In this document: in pieces, positions 32,187 to 43,620 of the stretch | How the letters are laid out: the number at the start of each line of letters is the position of its first letter | Numbering within the stretch: the first letter of the stretch is position 1 | Source of the DNA: Scalesia atractyloides | Taxonomy: Eukaryota > Streptophyta > Magnoliopsida > Asterales > Asteraceae | DNA: 64,000 bases | Assembly (NCBI GenBank): GCA_947069175.1 | Contig: CAMTDV010000018.1 | Coordinates: 47,194,869-47,258,868, forward strand | Direction: 5' to 3' | Translations under genes and position numbers: made by a program | The notes under the pieces: model-generated | Seen by the model: the letters and a program-made list of their open reading frames with translations, nothing else | Database searches by the model: none | Told to the model about the DNA's origin: nothing

Positions 32187-35100
32187 TCAAGTGGGAAGTC
32201 CACCGGTTGCAAGATACGACAACTGGATGCTGTAGGATTCTTTAAGCACAGCAACTACTTCAGAAATATTCGGCCTCTGTGATGCATCTCTATCTACGGA
32301 TCTGGATGCAATTGAAGCTGCTTTTCTCATGCTTTCTTCATCATATGTTCCTTTTATGGTCTCATCTACTATCTCAAATGCACCCGCTTGCAGATAGGGT
32401 CTCGCCTGCCCAAATTCTCAGTTTAGTTTAACACACTTGTGAGTATTGGTAGAGTTAGGTTGTGTGTCACCTCAAACGGGTTAAATAAAAAGTTATTAAA
32501 AAATGGTCAAGCGAGTCAAAAGTCTCCCAAAGTCTATTTTATTGCATACAACCTCTTACATGATTTTTATTTAAAAGGTTAGATATTATAGTAACAGTAT
32601 CGTTTTCGGATCCATAGTTAACACATTAATTATTTATATTGTTTTTTTTATAAAAAAGGAATGACAAAGTGTTGCTGGTCAATTCAACACGATACAGCCC
32701 GTTTTGACCCGTTACCCAGCCATCTTGTCACCTATAATTCAAATATTACTAATTAGAGGTGGTAAGAAGAATTTTGGATACCCATAAAACCAAATTAAAC
32801 GAGTCTGGTGATCCGGTTCGCCTTAATGGTGCTCTACCGCAAATGAGCTCCAAAAGAACAACTCCAAAGCTATAAACATCACTCTTCTCAGTCAATTGTT
32901 GGGTTGTATAATATCTGCATAGATGTCACATTTATGTTACCGTATACACTTGATTGATAGGGATTTTAACAAAAAAATAAGAAAAAGGCAGAAACATACT
33001 CGGGATCAAGATAGCCAGCAGTGCCTTTAACCATAGTGGTCACATGGCTTGCTTCCGCCTGAGTTACTTGCTTCGATAGACCAAAGTCACAAACCTTAGC
33101 ATTCAAATCTCCATCCAACAGTATATTGCCAGACTTCACATCACGGTGGATGACCCGTGGTTCACTCCTATTGTGCAGGTAGTCCAAACCTTTTTACAGA
33201 AGTCAACAAAGTGAATTTGACCATATAGAGTGCATGACATACCAGGCGTAATACTGGATAATGAGTTTGTACCTTTTGCAGCATCAATGGCAATCTTGAG
33301 TCTGCGGGCCCAACTTAGCGTTACTCTTTTGCTATTTGCTCCTGAGAAAAGATCAGCGTAAACGATAGAAATGTAGGGTCCATAGTTCATACTCTATAGG
33401 AAGAACTTGATATGTGGATGGCTTACCGTAAAGATTCTCGGTTAAAGATCCACGGGGTAGATATTCATAAACTAGTATTTGATGTTTTGATTCGTTACAG
33501 TATCCTTCCAAGGATACAAGATTTTCATGACGAATTGAAGACAAAAGGCACACCTAAAACACCAGTTCTTAAACGTATCAGAATCGTACACATGATCATT
33601 TCAAATCGTTTACTTATGAATCTTTTAGATAATTAACAGACCTCATTGATGAAAGAATCAGAGCCAAGTTGCGTTTTATCAGATCGGACTTTGACAGCTG
33701 TCAGTTTACCATCGGAAAGCTTTCCAAGGTAAACAGACCCAAAACTACCGCGGCCTAACGCCTGCTTAAAGTTGCGAGTGGCTACTTTGATCTCTCTATA
33801 GGAGAAGACTTTTGCTGCATTACAGTTCATCATCTGCATGTCAGCTTGCAAACTCTCTTTCTTTTTAAATTCTGCTTTATTTTTATTTCTCCTCCTTGTG
33901 TATAAGAAAACTAAAATGAATGCAATGATAAGAACAATGAATACTCCGCCAACTGCACTAAGCACAACGACTAAATGACTGTGGAGATTTTGCTTCTTCT
34001 TGTCAAAGACCGAGACCTTTGGTGCGTCAATTGAAGAATTGGCAGTAGCGTTATGGCATTTTGACATGGAGAAGCTAAGACACAGGTTCCCTGAGGTTCT
34101 GCACAAAATGTTCCCGTCAGGTCTAGTTTCTAGATAAAATAAAATGGACGGGTTGTGTAACCAGGTCTAATTGGGTTGGCCTGAACTTGTTCACAAGTTT
34201 TAGTTTTCTTCAAGAGTAAAATGTCATTTTCATCCTTGAGATTTGGTCAGTTTCGTGACTTTCGTCCAAAGGTTTTGTCTTTCCGCATCTGGATCCAAAA
34301 GGTTTAAAATCTTGCCATTTTCATCCAGCTCGTTAACTCCATCCATTTTTCTCCGTTAAGTCAGGGGTACTTTGTTTTCTTTTGAATATTTGTACATTAT
34401 GCTAAATGGTTGTACATAAAGTAAAAAAGGACCGAATTGACCTTTAAGTTAACAAAAAAGACGAAAATACCCCTGAATTCACAGAGAAAAATGGATGGAG
34501 TTAAACAGCCGGATGAAAATGACAAGATTTCAAACCTTTTGGATCCAAATGCGGAAAACTGGCCAAATCTCAGGGACGAAAATGGCATTTTACTCTTTCT
34601 TCAATAATAATTACTGGTAGATACGATTGCACAAATCAAAGTTTTTGAATAAAATGATTGAAGAGGTTTTATGCATTAAATATACACTATTAATCCATAC
34701 CGTTTTGTTTTTTAGTGTTTCTATTAAGATATTTCTACTTGTTTTACACTATGACCCGTTAAAGCTAAAACATAACCTGAATCAACCCATTCTTAAATAA
34801 ACAGGCTGGAGCTACCGCTTTTACAGGACATAGACCGGTCCACAGTAGCAGAAAAACTATCAGGATATCCATACCTTATTTCAAGACTATCTTTGTTCAA
34901 TGACTTCGGTAGTGTGCCTTGTAAATGATTGTTTTCCAGAACCCTAGTAATCCATAAAAGTTAGCAGAAGAAAGATAGATTTTCTTTTAGTTAGTTAATA
35001 ACAAACACTGATGATCAACTTACAACAGGTGAAGATTCTTCATGCCTCCAAGGCTTTCGGGAACTAGACCTTCTAGACTGTTGTTTTTTAGATCCCTACA

Positions 35101-37303
35101 GAAAAGTAACGAGACGATACTTTAGATATATGATCATACAAGAACGCTTAATAACCGTCATTTTAATATGATTAGGACAAAACTTACAAAATTTGAAGGC
35201 TAATTAAGCCATCCAGATCAGTGCCAAATGATGTTAGCTTGTTGTAACTCAGATTCCTGCAATATTAAGTCCAAAAATCGCTTGAGTTATGGTGCTTAGA
35301 ATTAAGTAATATAATAATCTGAACTTGAGTTTTAGTGAGCATTACAGATTTTCAAGACTCTTTAAGCTGCCCAAGTTTTCTATTTCTCCGGTAAGTGATG
35401 TATTATGCAGATCTCTGCCAATATAATGAAATGTGAAAACTTAAATTTAATAAAACCGAACTGAATTACTGTTATATTGTTTTCTAGTTCCTCACAATGT
35501 TTTTAGATCGGATAGGTCGCCTATCGTAGGGCTGATTGACCTCAAGTTGATATCAAATAGTTCCCTACAAACAAAAAAAAAACATGGGAATATAAAGTAA
35601 AATGACAAAAGGCGCATCCAAATAAAGTCGATTTTTGTAAACGTTGACACATTTATTGCATACATTGAGGTGACTGAACTTCCTTCACATTGTATGTGTT
35701 CCCATGGCGTGGGAGAGCATGGATCATCTTCCCATTCAAGATCCAACCCCGTTGACTGTTGAATTACTTGAAGAGCCGAAACTGCAAAACGGCATGGATA
35801 AACGCATGTTATAATAACATTATGACATGCTTTAGAATGTTATATTGTACAACTCTACAATGTGCTCGAAACGTGACTTTCTGGGTGTATTTTTTTATTT
35901 TTATTTTTGTAACCAAGAAATAGAAGCGAAGAAATGTTTCCGAAGTAGTAAAAGGTTGTACAGTAACGCTAACCTACGGTTGTAGATGATTCTGGAGGTA
36001 TGTTAACAACCTCATACACCTCAATCGCATTAACAAGCGGGTAGAAGCTAATATCTTTAAAAGTAATATTCAAACTCTTAATTCCTTTCCTTAAGAAATA
36101 CAAACTCCCAACTTGCCAGCTTTCTACACTATAGTTTGATTGAACAACTTCCCCATTAATCAATACATCAAATGTAGGAGAAACCGGAAGAATCCCAGCA
36201 ATGTATAGAACAAGATAATAATCTCCAATATTCTCGAGGGAAAAATTGTAACTCAACCCTTCTCTCCGAGCCAAAACTCTACCCGTTTGAAGAACGGGTT
36301 GAGGAGGACTCTCTTTTAGACCCCAGGTATTAAAAGTACCTAGGGTCTTGAACGGAGTCGATATATGAAAAGGTGAAAAATCTTGATCAGGATCCCATAT
36401 TCTATCATATTGATCCAAAGGGTACCTGGAATTAACATGATCACATTTTAGGAAACAATCAAGAATCAAATGTAATAATGATCATAATATTTTAGGCGAT
36501 TTGGGTTGTGTTTTATCACAAACGAATTAAACGGGCCAAATCAAAAGGTTAAGCTAAAAGTGGCACAAGTTATAAGCATAGTGTAGAGATCATACCGAAT
36601 AGAGCCGTTAGTGTAACCACAATTAATCCGGTAGCGTTTCCTAAGCAACTTAGTTTCAAAACCTTCCATCCCACTGTAGTAACCACCTTGTGGGACGGGT
36701 CGGATTTCGATGGAAGAAATGACAGGATAGCCACCGTTTGGCACCGAGTTTAGGCACAACAAAAGAACATCTCTGTTGTCGGGTTGCCATATAAACTCTT
36801 CTACCCATGGATCTTTAACCGCTAAGTTAATATTAGCAGCAATGGCTGTTCCTAAAGAAACATAGAACAACGGCGGTTGTTGAAGCCCGTCATAGTTTTT
36901 ATACACAAAGTTGGCCCGAATAAGGATCAAAGATGATATGGAGCCATAGTGTATCGGTAGCTTATAACACTTGCGGGTTCCTGAGTCTGGGAAAAACCGA
37001 AGAGATGTTGGTGAGGTAGCGGTGTTGTTGAGGTTAACCGTCGTAGCGTTGCCTTTGGTGATGTAGCTGTTGTCGGGTTCCCATGAAATGTTGGATGAAT
37101 CGACGAAATGTGTAGTTCCTCCACATGATAAACTCCAAAAACCTGTTTAAAAGTTGCATGATCATGCACAAATACAATAGTTTTGAACTTATAAAGTATA
37201 ATTGAACTAAAGTGAGCATTAGTATACCATCTTGATCACATGAAGTTAGTTTTGAGTAGATCATAAACAGGAAAACATAGAAGAAACACCAATGAAGATC
37301 CAT
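32187..37303 (-). CDS. Malectin-like/LRR receptor-like Ser/Thr kinase, At5g48740 type
   Basis: Fifteen exons (minus): 37303-37228, 37142-36596, 36425-35974, 35781-35664, 35564-35496, 35414-35346, 35256-35188, 35095-35024, 34943-34875, 34098-33642, 33553-33427, 33341-33273, 33189-33000, 32914-32782, 32405-32187. They give 911 residues in frame. Order: signal peptide (about 1-22), malectin-like domain (SLSCGGT to about 360), hinge with WEDDPCSP, about five LRRs encoded one per exon of 69-72 bp, and a transmembrane helix (LVVVLSAVGGVFIVLIIAFI). The kinase follows with the Gly loop LGRGSFGSVYLG, Lys in TAVKV, VIHRDVKSGNILL, DFG and GTAGYLDPEYY. All catalytic residues are present. This is a plasma-membrane LRR-I type receptor with unknown ligand. 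The intron before the TM exon carries a Mutator-type MITE. The ATG at 37303 gives a clean signal peptide. Confidence 0.94.
34214..34595. mobile_element. Mutator-type MITE in a receptor-kinase intron
   Basis: 382 bp with ends GAGTAAAATG(T/C)CATTTTC and its complement; similarity of the two arms continues beyond 100 bp. The 9 bp duplication TTTCTTCAA (34205-34213 and 34596-34604) fits Mutator. It lies fully inside the intron between the last LRR exon and the transmembrane exon. No coding. Confidence 0.88.
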
Positions 37304-37715
37304 GAGATTCAAAGGTTTGATTTAGTAATTGAAGACAACAACATACAGGTTGATTTAAGATATGAGAAGAGCAGGTGAGTTCTTTTTTTCTGAAAAAAAC
37401 TATGTGTTAAATTACTATTAAATAAATAGAATAACCATATTATGTTGAGTAGAAAAATATTTTATTGATTTAATTTTCCTTTAGGATGAGTAAAGGATGG
37501 AGAGTGATAATGAAGGCGTGCTAGTGATATTACTCTTTCAATCATCTAATTTTCACTTTTATGATTACAAAAAAACGTCTCTTTACTTTTTTATACAATT
37601 AATCATCTTTAACCAGATTAACCCGTTAGATTTTATACAATTAATCATCTTTAACCAGATTAACCAGTTAGATATGTAAATAAAAATATCTACAATAATA
37701 GATTAATGAAAGTGC
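37304..37715. other. Upstream region of the receptor kinase
   Basis: Promoter side of the minus-strand kinase gene. Contains an imperfect 40 bp duplication (CAATTAATCATCTTTAACCA at about 37598 and 37639). No TATA box can be chosen with confidence. Confidence 0.45.
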
Positions 37716-37719
37716 ATTA

Positions 37720-37870
37720 ATTTTAACGTTATTTTACTAATTGTGGGCGCTCGGGGGGCAAAAGTGAAAGTGCACTAATTTTAACGTTATCTTACTAATT
37801 TCGTGAAAATAACGTTAAAAGAGGGGGATGATTAATCATGCATCATGTGATAGCGTTGATAGCTGAAAGA
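37720..37870 (-). mobile_element. SINE-like repeat with 15 bp hairpin (copy B)
   Basis: The reverse complement shares ATCACATGAT(A/G)CATGATTAA, the AACGTTA hairpin and the TTTCACTTTTGCCCCC segment with copy A at 28295. Here the hairpin arm plus AGTGCA is present twice (about 37709 and 37768), so it is partly duplicated. The pol III box region is degenerate. Confidence 0.6.
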
Positions 37871-37929
37871 CAAGGGGGTACATGCACTAATCGGCATTTG
37901 TCTCAATTGTTGAGTGTTATGTGCCTTAT

Positions 37930-38050
37930 GTCCAAGGCTTGATGCAAAACTACTATCGAGCCGGGGGTCTCGCTGGAAGCAGCCTCTCTATTCCTACGGG
38001 GTAGAGGTAAGACTGTCTACATCTTACCCTCCTCAGACCATACCTTAGCT
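37930..38050 (+). mobile_element. 3' portion of an Au-type SINE
   Basis: The block GGGTCTCGCTGGAAGCAGCC, TCTCTATTCCTACGGGGTAG and ACATCTTACCCTCCTCAGAC is the widely distributed 3' module of plant Au-type SINEs, as I remember it. The usual tRNA-like head is not seen, and the end is degenerate (CTTTGCTATTGG), so this is an old truncated copy. No TSD found. Confidence 0.6.
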
Positions 38051-38059
38051 TTGCTATTG

Positions 38060-39690
38060 GTTGGATTTACTCATATAATAAACCGACCCGAACTACATTT
38101 GGTCAAGTTGATGGTTTGATTGTTCTTCTTTGGTTTCCGGTCTGGTTCTGGTTCTGTCTAGAACCAGATAACTGTCTGAAACCGAAACAAGCGGAATTTC
38201 CATTTTTGTAAAAATGTAGAGTGTGATTGCTCTTATTTGTAAATATTTATTCAAAATTAGACTCATTTTGATCATAAGAAAGAGAGAAACAAAATCATGT
38301 AACTTATTTTAAATAATAACTTTTGATGTGCCTTTAATATAAGATGGAATACATCTATTTGTAAAAAAGAAAATTGATATATTATATGTCATATTTGGAT
38401 ATACATGCATGATACATGTAAATATTATATAAATCTATACATAACGAAACTATTGAAATTAAACAGTAAACAAGCAAGTGTACCTACTCATAAGTCATTC
38501 AGGCTATTTAATCAATAGAAATTAAAAATCTTTACTGTTTTATTATATGCAAATAGATATAAGTTTGTATGTTCATAACAGTATGATTATAAATTTATAA
38601 CATTTTTTTGGAGTAACTCTTTACATCGTTTGTTTGGTTTAACAAAACATAAATAAATGTAAAGTTGCAAGAAAAATGTCAAAAGTTTCTTTTAAATACA
38701 ATTACTAATAAAGTTATTAGCACAAATAACTTTTAGTTGCATAAGGGAGTAATCTTTGAAATTTGTCTTTAGAGATAAGATTGACTGGTGATTATTGGGA
38801 TTGGATGCTTAAACCACCAGCAAAATTTCTTATTATATGATTGTAGTTTTACTTTTCCCCATTGCCTTTTGGATTAAAGTTGTAATGGGACACTCAATTA
38901 CATAACTTAATTGCCAGTTAAAACTATACACGTATTTTAAATTATGTTTTAAAGAGAATTTGGTGTTAGATTTGTTTCTTTGATTACTAATTATGCATAT
39001 GAATTGCATTCAATATGTCTCATTTATGTTAAAAGGGTTTTATTAGATTCGCGTTGTGACTAATTAAAAATATAAACATATTAGGCTTTTAGTAGATTCA
39101 CGTTGTGACTAATTAAAACTATAAATGTGTTAGACTTTATGATTAAAAAAACATTTCTAATGTGTTAGGCTTTAGTATCAGTCATTTATTTTTATATCCA
39201 AATTTTGTTACCAAGTTTTTTCACATTCTTACGTCGAATTTTACTACAAACATATCATTTTTTTCTGTTAATAAATTAACACTAATGAACATATATCACT
39301 AATACAACTTTAGCAATAAATAAAAGCCTTAATTGTTGGATGTCAAATGTCATCTCTTAACTTTCTTAATCACCATATTACATGGACTACTATTTACTAT
39401 TTAACTAGTGCATTCTAAAGTTCATAATAATGAGTCCCTTTATCATTTTTTTCTTCTTTCTTGAAATCTAGAAATTGTTTTACTTTTTCATATAACTTGT
39501 ATCATGTTTGGTTGTTCCATTCTCATAATTACTTGGTCCATACTATAATTATGTTCTTACCTAACATGACCACATGTAATCATCTCAATCGCTTGCCACC
39601 ATCATGTCTTGCTCATACGAAGTGTATGCGTTAAAATCTATTAACATAAAAATATCAAGGTTCAGAAAACATGAGGTTATCTAATTATTA
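38060..39690. other. AT-rich intergenic region with a 50 bp tandem pair
   Basis: No gene is recognised. At 39036-39135 two imperfect 50 bp units follow each other (each with AGATTC(G/A)CGTTGTGACTAA). The rest is plain AT-rich DNA. Confidence 0.5.
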
Positions 39691-39729
39691 GAGTGCTACT
39701 AAAGCGACTTTCAATTCTTTATATTTTAA

Positions 39730-39905
39730 TTTTCTTGCCTTCGGGTGGAGGGGGTGCCCTTCGGGTAGGGTTTCCGGTTTGAAACCCACTTTAGGGTATA
39801 AAGTCGCCACCCCCTTGGGTACAATGGACGGGTTGGGTTTGAGGGTAGAGGAAGCCGCGTGTGATGTGTGTTGAGAGAAGGTAGAGACCTGCATGTTGGG
39901 GTTTT
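39730..39905. other. GC-richer unclassified block
   Basis: A sharply GC-richer stretch in AT-rich DNA with a B-box-like word (GGTTTGAAACCC, 39777). Both strands have open frames, but neither has recognisable content. It could be a SINE or a degraded retroelement; the evidence is insufficient to choose. Confidence 0.3.
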
Positions 39906-39913
39906 TCTAGGTG

Positions 39914-40440
39914 CACTACAAACAAATTGCCATTTAGCGACACACACTTTTAATGACATTTAACTTTATGCCACTAATTTAGGTTTAGTGGCACTTTGCT
40001 TATGCCATATTTGCTTAATACACATTTTTAGTGGCATTTAACTTTTATACTACTAATTTAGGTTTTAATGGCATTTTACATATGCCACTAAAAAGGTTAT
40101 ATGGCACCTTGCTTGTGTCATATTCTTTATAGACACTTTTAACGGCATTTAACTTTACGCTACTAATTTTGGTTTTAATTGTGGCAGAAAGCTAATGATC
40201 CGCAGACCACTTGGTTTGGGGGGAGGTGGGAAGGTTTACCCACTTATGTGGGGTTCCTGCCCAGGAGGTCTCAGGGTCGAATCTTGCGGGGGTGAACTGT
40301 GGCACCGTTCAAACTGGCAATAATATGCCAACCGCGGGATTCCTACTCGTGACCTGGGTCAAAGGCCAAAGGCCTAACCGGGTGATCTAGCCGTCCAGAA
40401 AAATTGTGGCAGAAAGTTTCCAGGCACCTTTTCAAATTTA
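39914..40440. mobile_element. Terminus of a CACTA (En/Spm-type) transposon
   Basis: Begins CACTACAAACAAATTGCC, the CACTA terminal signature. Three degenerate subterminal repeats of about 100 bp follow (words TTTAGTGGCA, GGCATTTAACTTT, CTACTAATTT). The opposite end (..TTGTAGTG) was not found nearby, so this is a fragment. A SINE is inserted at 40192. The right border is approximate. Confidence 0.7.
40192..40401 (+). mobile_element. SINE nested in the CACTA fragment, 15 bp TSD
   Basis: A 210 bp unit between copies of AATTGTGGCAGAAAG (40177-40191 and 40402-40416). B-box-like GGGTCGAATC at 40274 and a short A-run at the 3' end set the plus orientation. It is GC-richer than its host and therefore stands out clearly. 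Confidence 0.82.
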
Positions 40441-41213
40441 TTTTGTCTTTCTCTCTTAAAATTAGACTTTTATTATAATTGAGGCCGGCTAAACATACCT
40501 ACTCTTTTATCATACATCCCCTATGAAAAATCACTTTAAAATTTGTCAAATTCTGCCCGTATAAACTGATCGTTTTTTTTAAGTTTTCACATACAAAAAT
40601 AATTAATAAAAATTTCAAAATATTTTGCTCATAGTTTTTTTTAATTGTTTAAACCAAATTGATGGAGGGAAAATTTCGTATGACTTTTTACGTAGGTGAC
40701 AACAACGGGATAGTGATAATAATAAAAAAGAAAAGATTCATAACAAATGTCCTTCACCTTTGAGGATCTTGGATATACACAAAACAATTTTTCATAAAAT
40801 CAAGATAGGAGCGGTTGGGTATGAAAATAGACTATTAATCCATTTTGAGATAAATTCATAATAAAAGAAAAGATTCATATACAGAAATAACTAATAAAAA
40901 TGCAATCGGTAAAAGATATTATATAAATCTGATTATAAATTTGAAAATTTTAGATAAGTGTGATTTTAAGATTGAGTTTTCTTTTTGAATTGAGACAAGA
41001 GGAGTTGCCATCCCAAATTCCAAATACACGTGAAGTACCAAACAAGGATCACATAGAATTGTTTTCCCTCCTAATCTATAATTTCCCCCCAAAATCAATT
41101 TCCCTACCCCAAAATCTTCATGTCTGCTTAATTTGAGGTAACCAACTAAGCCTCAGAAAAATTCAGGCATCATACACAGGGAGACATCTCCCACTCTCTC
41201 CATTTCTTGCAGA
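40441..41213. other. Intergenic flank of the Athila element
   Basis: AT-rich, no gene recognised. It ends abruptly at the truncated 5' LTR at 41214, where homology to the 3' LTR begins in mid-LTR. Confidence 0.45.
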
Positions 41214-42093
41214 GATTCTTGGTGACTGTCTATATCACAGAATAGATTCATACTAGGTTGTGAATTTTGGTGAGTGTCTATATCACAAGATAAATTCATA
41301 ATCTTTAGGGTTAATCGGCCAATAAATCTTAGAAGCTTTAGTTAATGGTTTGCTAGATTTTAGTGTTCTACTAGTTCTAATACCTAGAAAGTGAGGGGCT
41401 ACTGGTATGTCTTACCCGACGAATTGCTGTAGACAGGCTTTGGAAAAAGTTATGAATTAGTTAACCCGTCGGCTTATTAGTCTATCAAGTCAAGTTTAGA
41501 TATTCAAACTACCCTAGATCTATAACTGAAAAAGAGTAGGTCAACATTAGGGTACTTACACAATCATTAGACAACTGGAAAGATGTCTAATCAACCGGTA
41601 GGATTAACGGCCTATGTAATGTCATAAGTTTTACCTCGAGAAGGGTTGAGGGGCTTAGTTGGTGTTTAATAGTTTTAGTATCATAAGATCCCGGTTCCAT
41701 AAAACGTGTAACTGACTTAATTGGTAAATTCTTAACATCAATCCAGGATTCTAGTCTAGGTAGTCTTCATTACCATCTGAGAACAACCTCCATTTTAGTT
41801 CGTATTAGCATTATTTTAGTTAATAGTTAGTTTAATATAGATTTCCTTAGATTTTCCGTAACTCCCCCCAAACAATCAAAACAGTTTGAGTCGTGTCTGT
41901 CCAGAGTCTAATCAGCGTAATTAGTAGTCCTGTGGGTTCGATATCCGGACTTACTTAGGTTATACTACATTGATGGGTACACTTGCCGATTGTGTGGTTT
42001 AGGTTTAAGTCGAGTCTAGTTTTTAAAGCTTTTTAGTGTCTAGCTTAGAGAGTCTAAAGTAGTAAATTTTTATAGTCTGTTTAGCACACATCA
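41214..42093 (+). repeat. 5' LTR remnant of the Athila element
   Basis: 880 bp nearly identical to 59788-60677, both starting GATTCTTGGTGACTGTC and ending TTTAGCACACATCA. Scattered substitutions and small indels separate the copies (for example CTAGTTCTAATACC versus CTAGTCCTAATACC). The first about 757 bp of the LTR are missing here. Confidence 0.92.
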
Positions 42094-42115
42094 AGTTTTT
42101 GGCGATGCCGGGGAC
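42094..42115 (+). other. Primer-binding region of the Athila element
   Basis: Directly after the LTR end, TTTTTGGCGATGCCGGGGA resembles the tRNA-complementary site found after the 5' LTR in Athila/Tat elements. Confidence 0.6.
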
Positions 42116-42474
42116 TTTTGGCAATTGCGTTTATTAGCTTTGATTGACTTCATTGACATATACGTGTTTTATTTTGTTTTAGTCTTTTATTTCTTGTTTG
42201 AGTCTTAGTAACTATTGTCTGTTTCTCTTTGGTAGGTGTTCTTTGCTTGCAGTGGATGCCACATCTGCGCTCACATGGACCTCCGCTAAAGCCACCGACA
42301 GACAAATCAACCTCATCTTCTTCATCTTCCCAGGTAAGTACACCACTTCCTTCATCTTCCACCCATTCTGACTCTATCGTCCAATCTAAACCACCAAACT
42401 TTGACTTCACTCCGAAGTCTTCACCCCATAATTCCCCACCTCCTTCCCGTCCATAAAGCCCAACCGTCGTCCAC

Positions 42475-43620
42475 ATGGCCGACCGTAGACAAACCGTCCA
42501 CCAACAAGCCACCCAAGGTTTCACTGGTCTCGCCTTACCCATCACTGTCCCGCCCATAGTAAACCCCTCATATGCCATGACAGCCATCACCTTCAGTTCC
42601 ATGGTCGCGAGGACGAGGATGCACCCGCTCACATAAATCGTTTCTCTCGCATGCTCGCCACCTTTAGCCTCCATGGAGCCCCAGAAGATGCCACCCATCT
42701 ACAGCTTTTCCCATTTTCACTTTCGGGCCGTGCAGCTACATGGTTGGACTCTCAGCCAACCGGTACCTTCACAACTTGGGCAGCCCTTCGTCAAGCCTTT
42801 TTGAACAAGTATTTCCCGCCCGCTCAAGCTTCACGTCTTCGCGATCAAATTCACTCATTCCGCATGGAGCCCGATGAGCCCTATTACCTTGCTTGGGAGC
42901 GTTTTCAAAACCTAGTCGCTCCCTGCTCCCAACACGGTCTTTCTAATTGGGCTCTTTGCGAAAAATTTTATAACGGTCTTACCCAAGAGACTCGTGATCG
43001 TTTGACACTAATGCGAGAGGTCACATGATGGGAATACTTTCTGTCCCCGAGTGTTTAGAGCCTTTCGAGAGCTTTGCCCAATCTCAAGCTCAGTCGCAAT
43101 CTGATCGACGATATGCAAGTGGTAATTCAAATACCACTACTAGTGCACCCACTCAAGGGGTGAACCATGTCACCATGGATCCTAGTATAACCGTTGTGTT
43201 AGAAACCGTCACTCGAGAGCTTAAAGAGATCAAGGCGAAAGTCGATAAGTGTGAGTATTGTCGAGGGGGTCATGACACTAGTGCGTGTCCATTGTTGATT
43301 GGTGAGGAACAGGTCGATTTCGTAGGAGGAGGTCCAAGTAGATGTCAGGGTAATGGTTTTGGTAGTAATTTCAACTCAGGGTGGCGTAATAATAATAATA
43401 ATAATTTTAATAATAATAATAATAACTTTCGTTCCATCGGTACCCCCCTGGTTTCCAAGTAGCTCAAAATCCCAGCAGGGGGCAGGGTTCGTTTTATGGC
43501 CGGGGGGGGGGGGGGCAGTTCAACAAGGGGTTCAATAGTCAGATCAGGGGTGAGGGTCCAAGTAGTCAGGGTCAACCAAATCAGGGGTCAACTAGTGATG
43601 TAGGGGGCAGTCTTTAGCGT
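42475..43620 (+). pseudogene. Athila gag, broken
   Basis: Structural capsid protein of the retrotransposon. It starts near ATGGCCGACCG; the frame breaks about 55 codons in and continues in other frames. Recognised by the capsid blocks RAATWLDSQPTGTFTTW, ALRQAFLNKYFP and LCEKFYNGL, then a Cys/His segment (CEYCRGGHDTSACP) acting as zinc knuckle. An (AAT)n run at 43389-43425 encodes Asn repeats, and a long G-run at 43501 lies downstream. Stops at about 43027 and 43461 show that it cannot give one protein. Confidence 0.85.

Noticed and set aside
39688..39959. Minus-strand open frames in the GC-rich block
   Set aside because: No recognisable domain and different frames equally open; composition effect.
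43389..43425. (AAT)n microsatellite
   Set aside because: Explained as an Asn-coding repeat in the Athila gag remnant; not a separate feature of interest.
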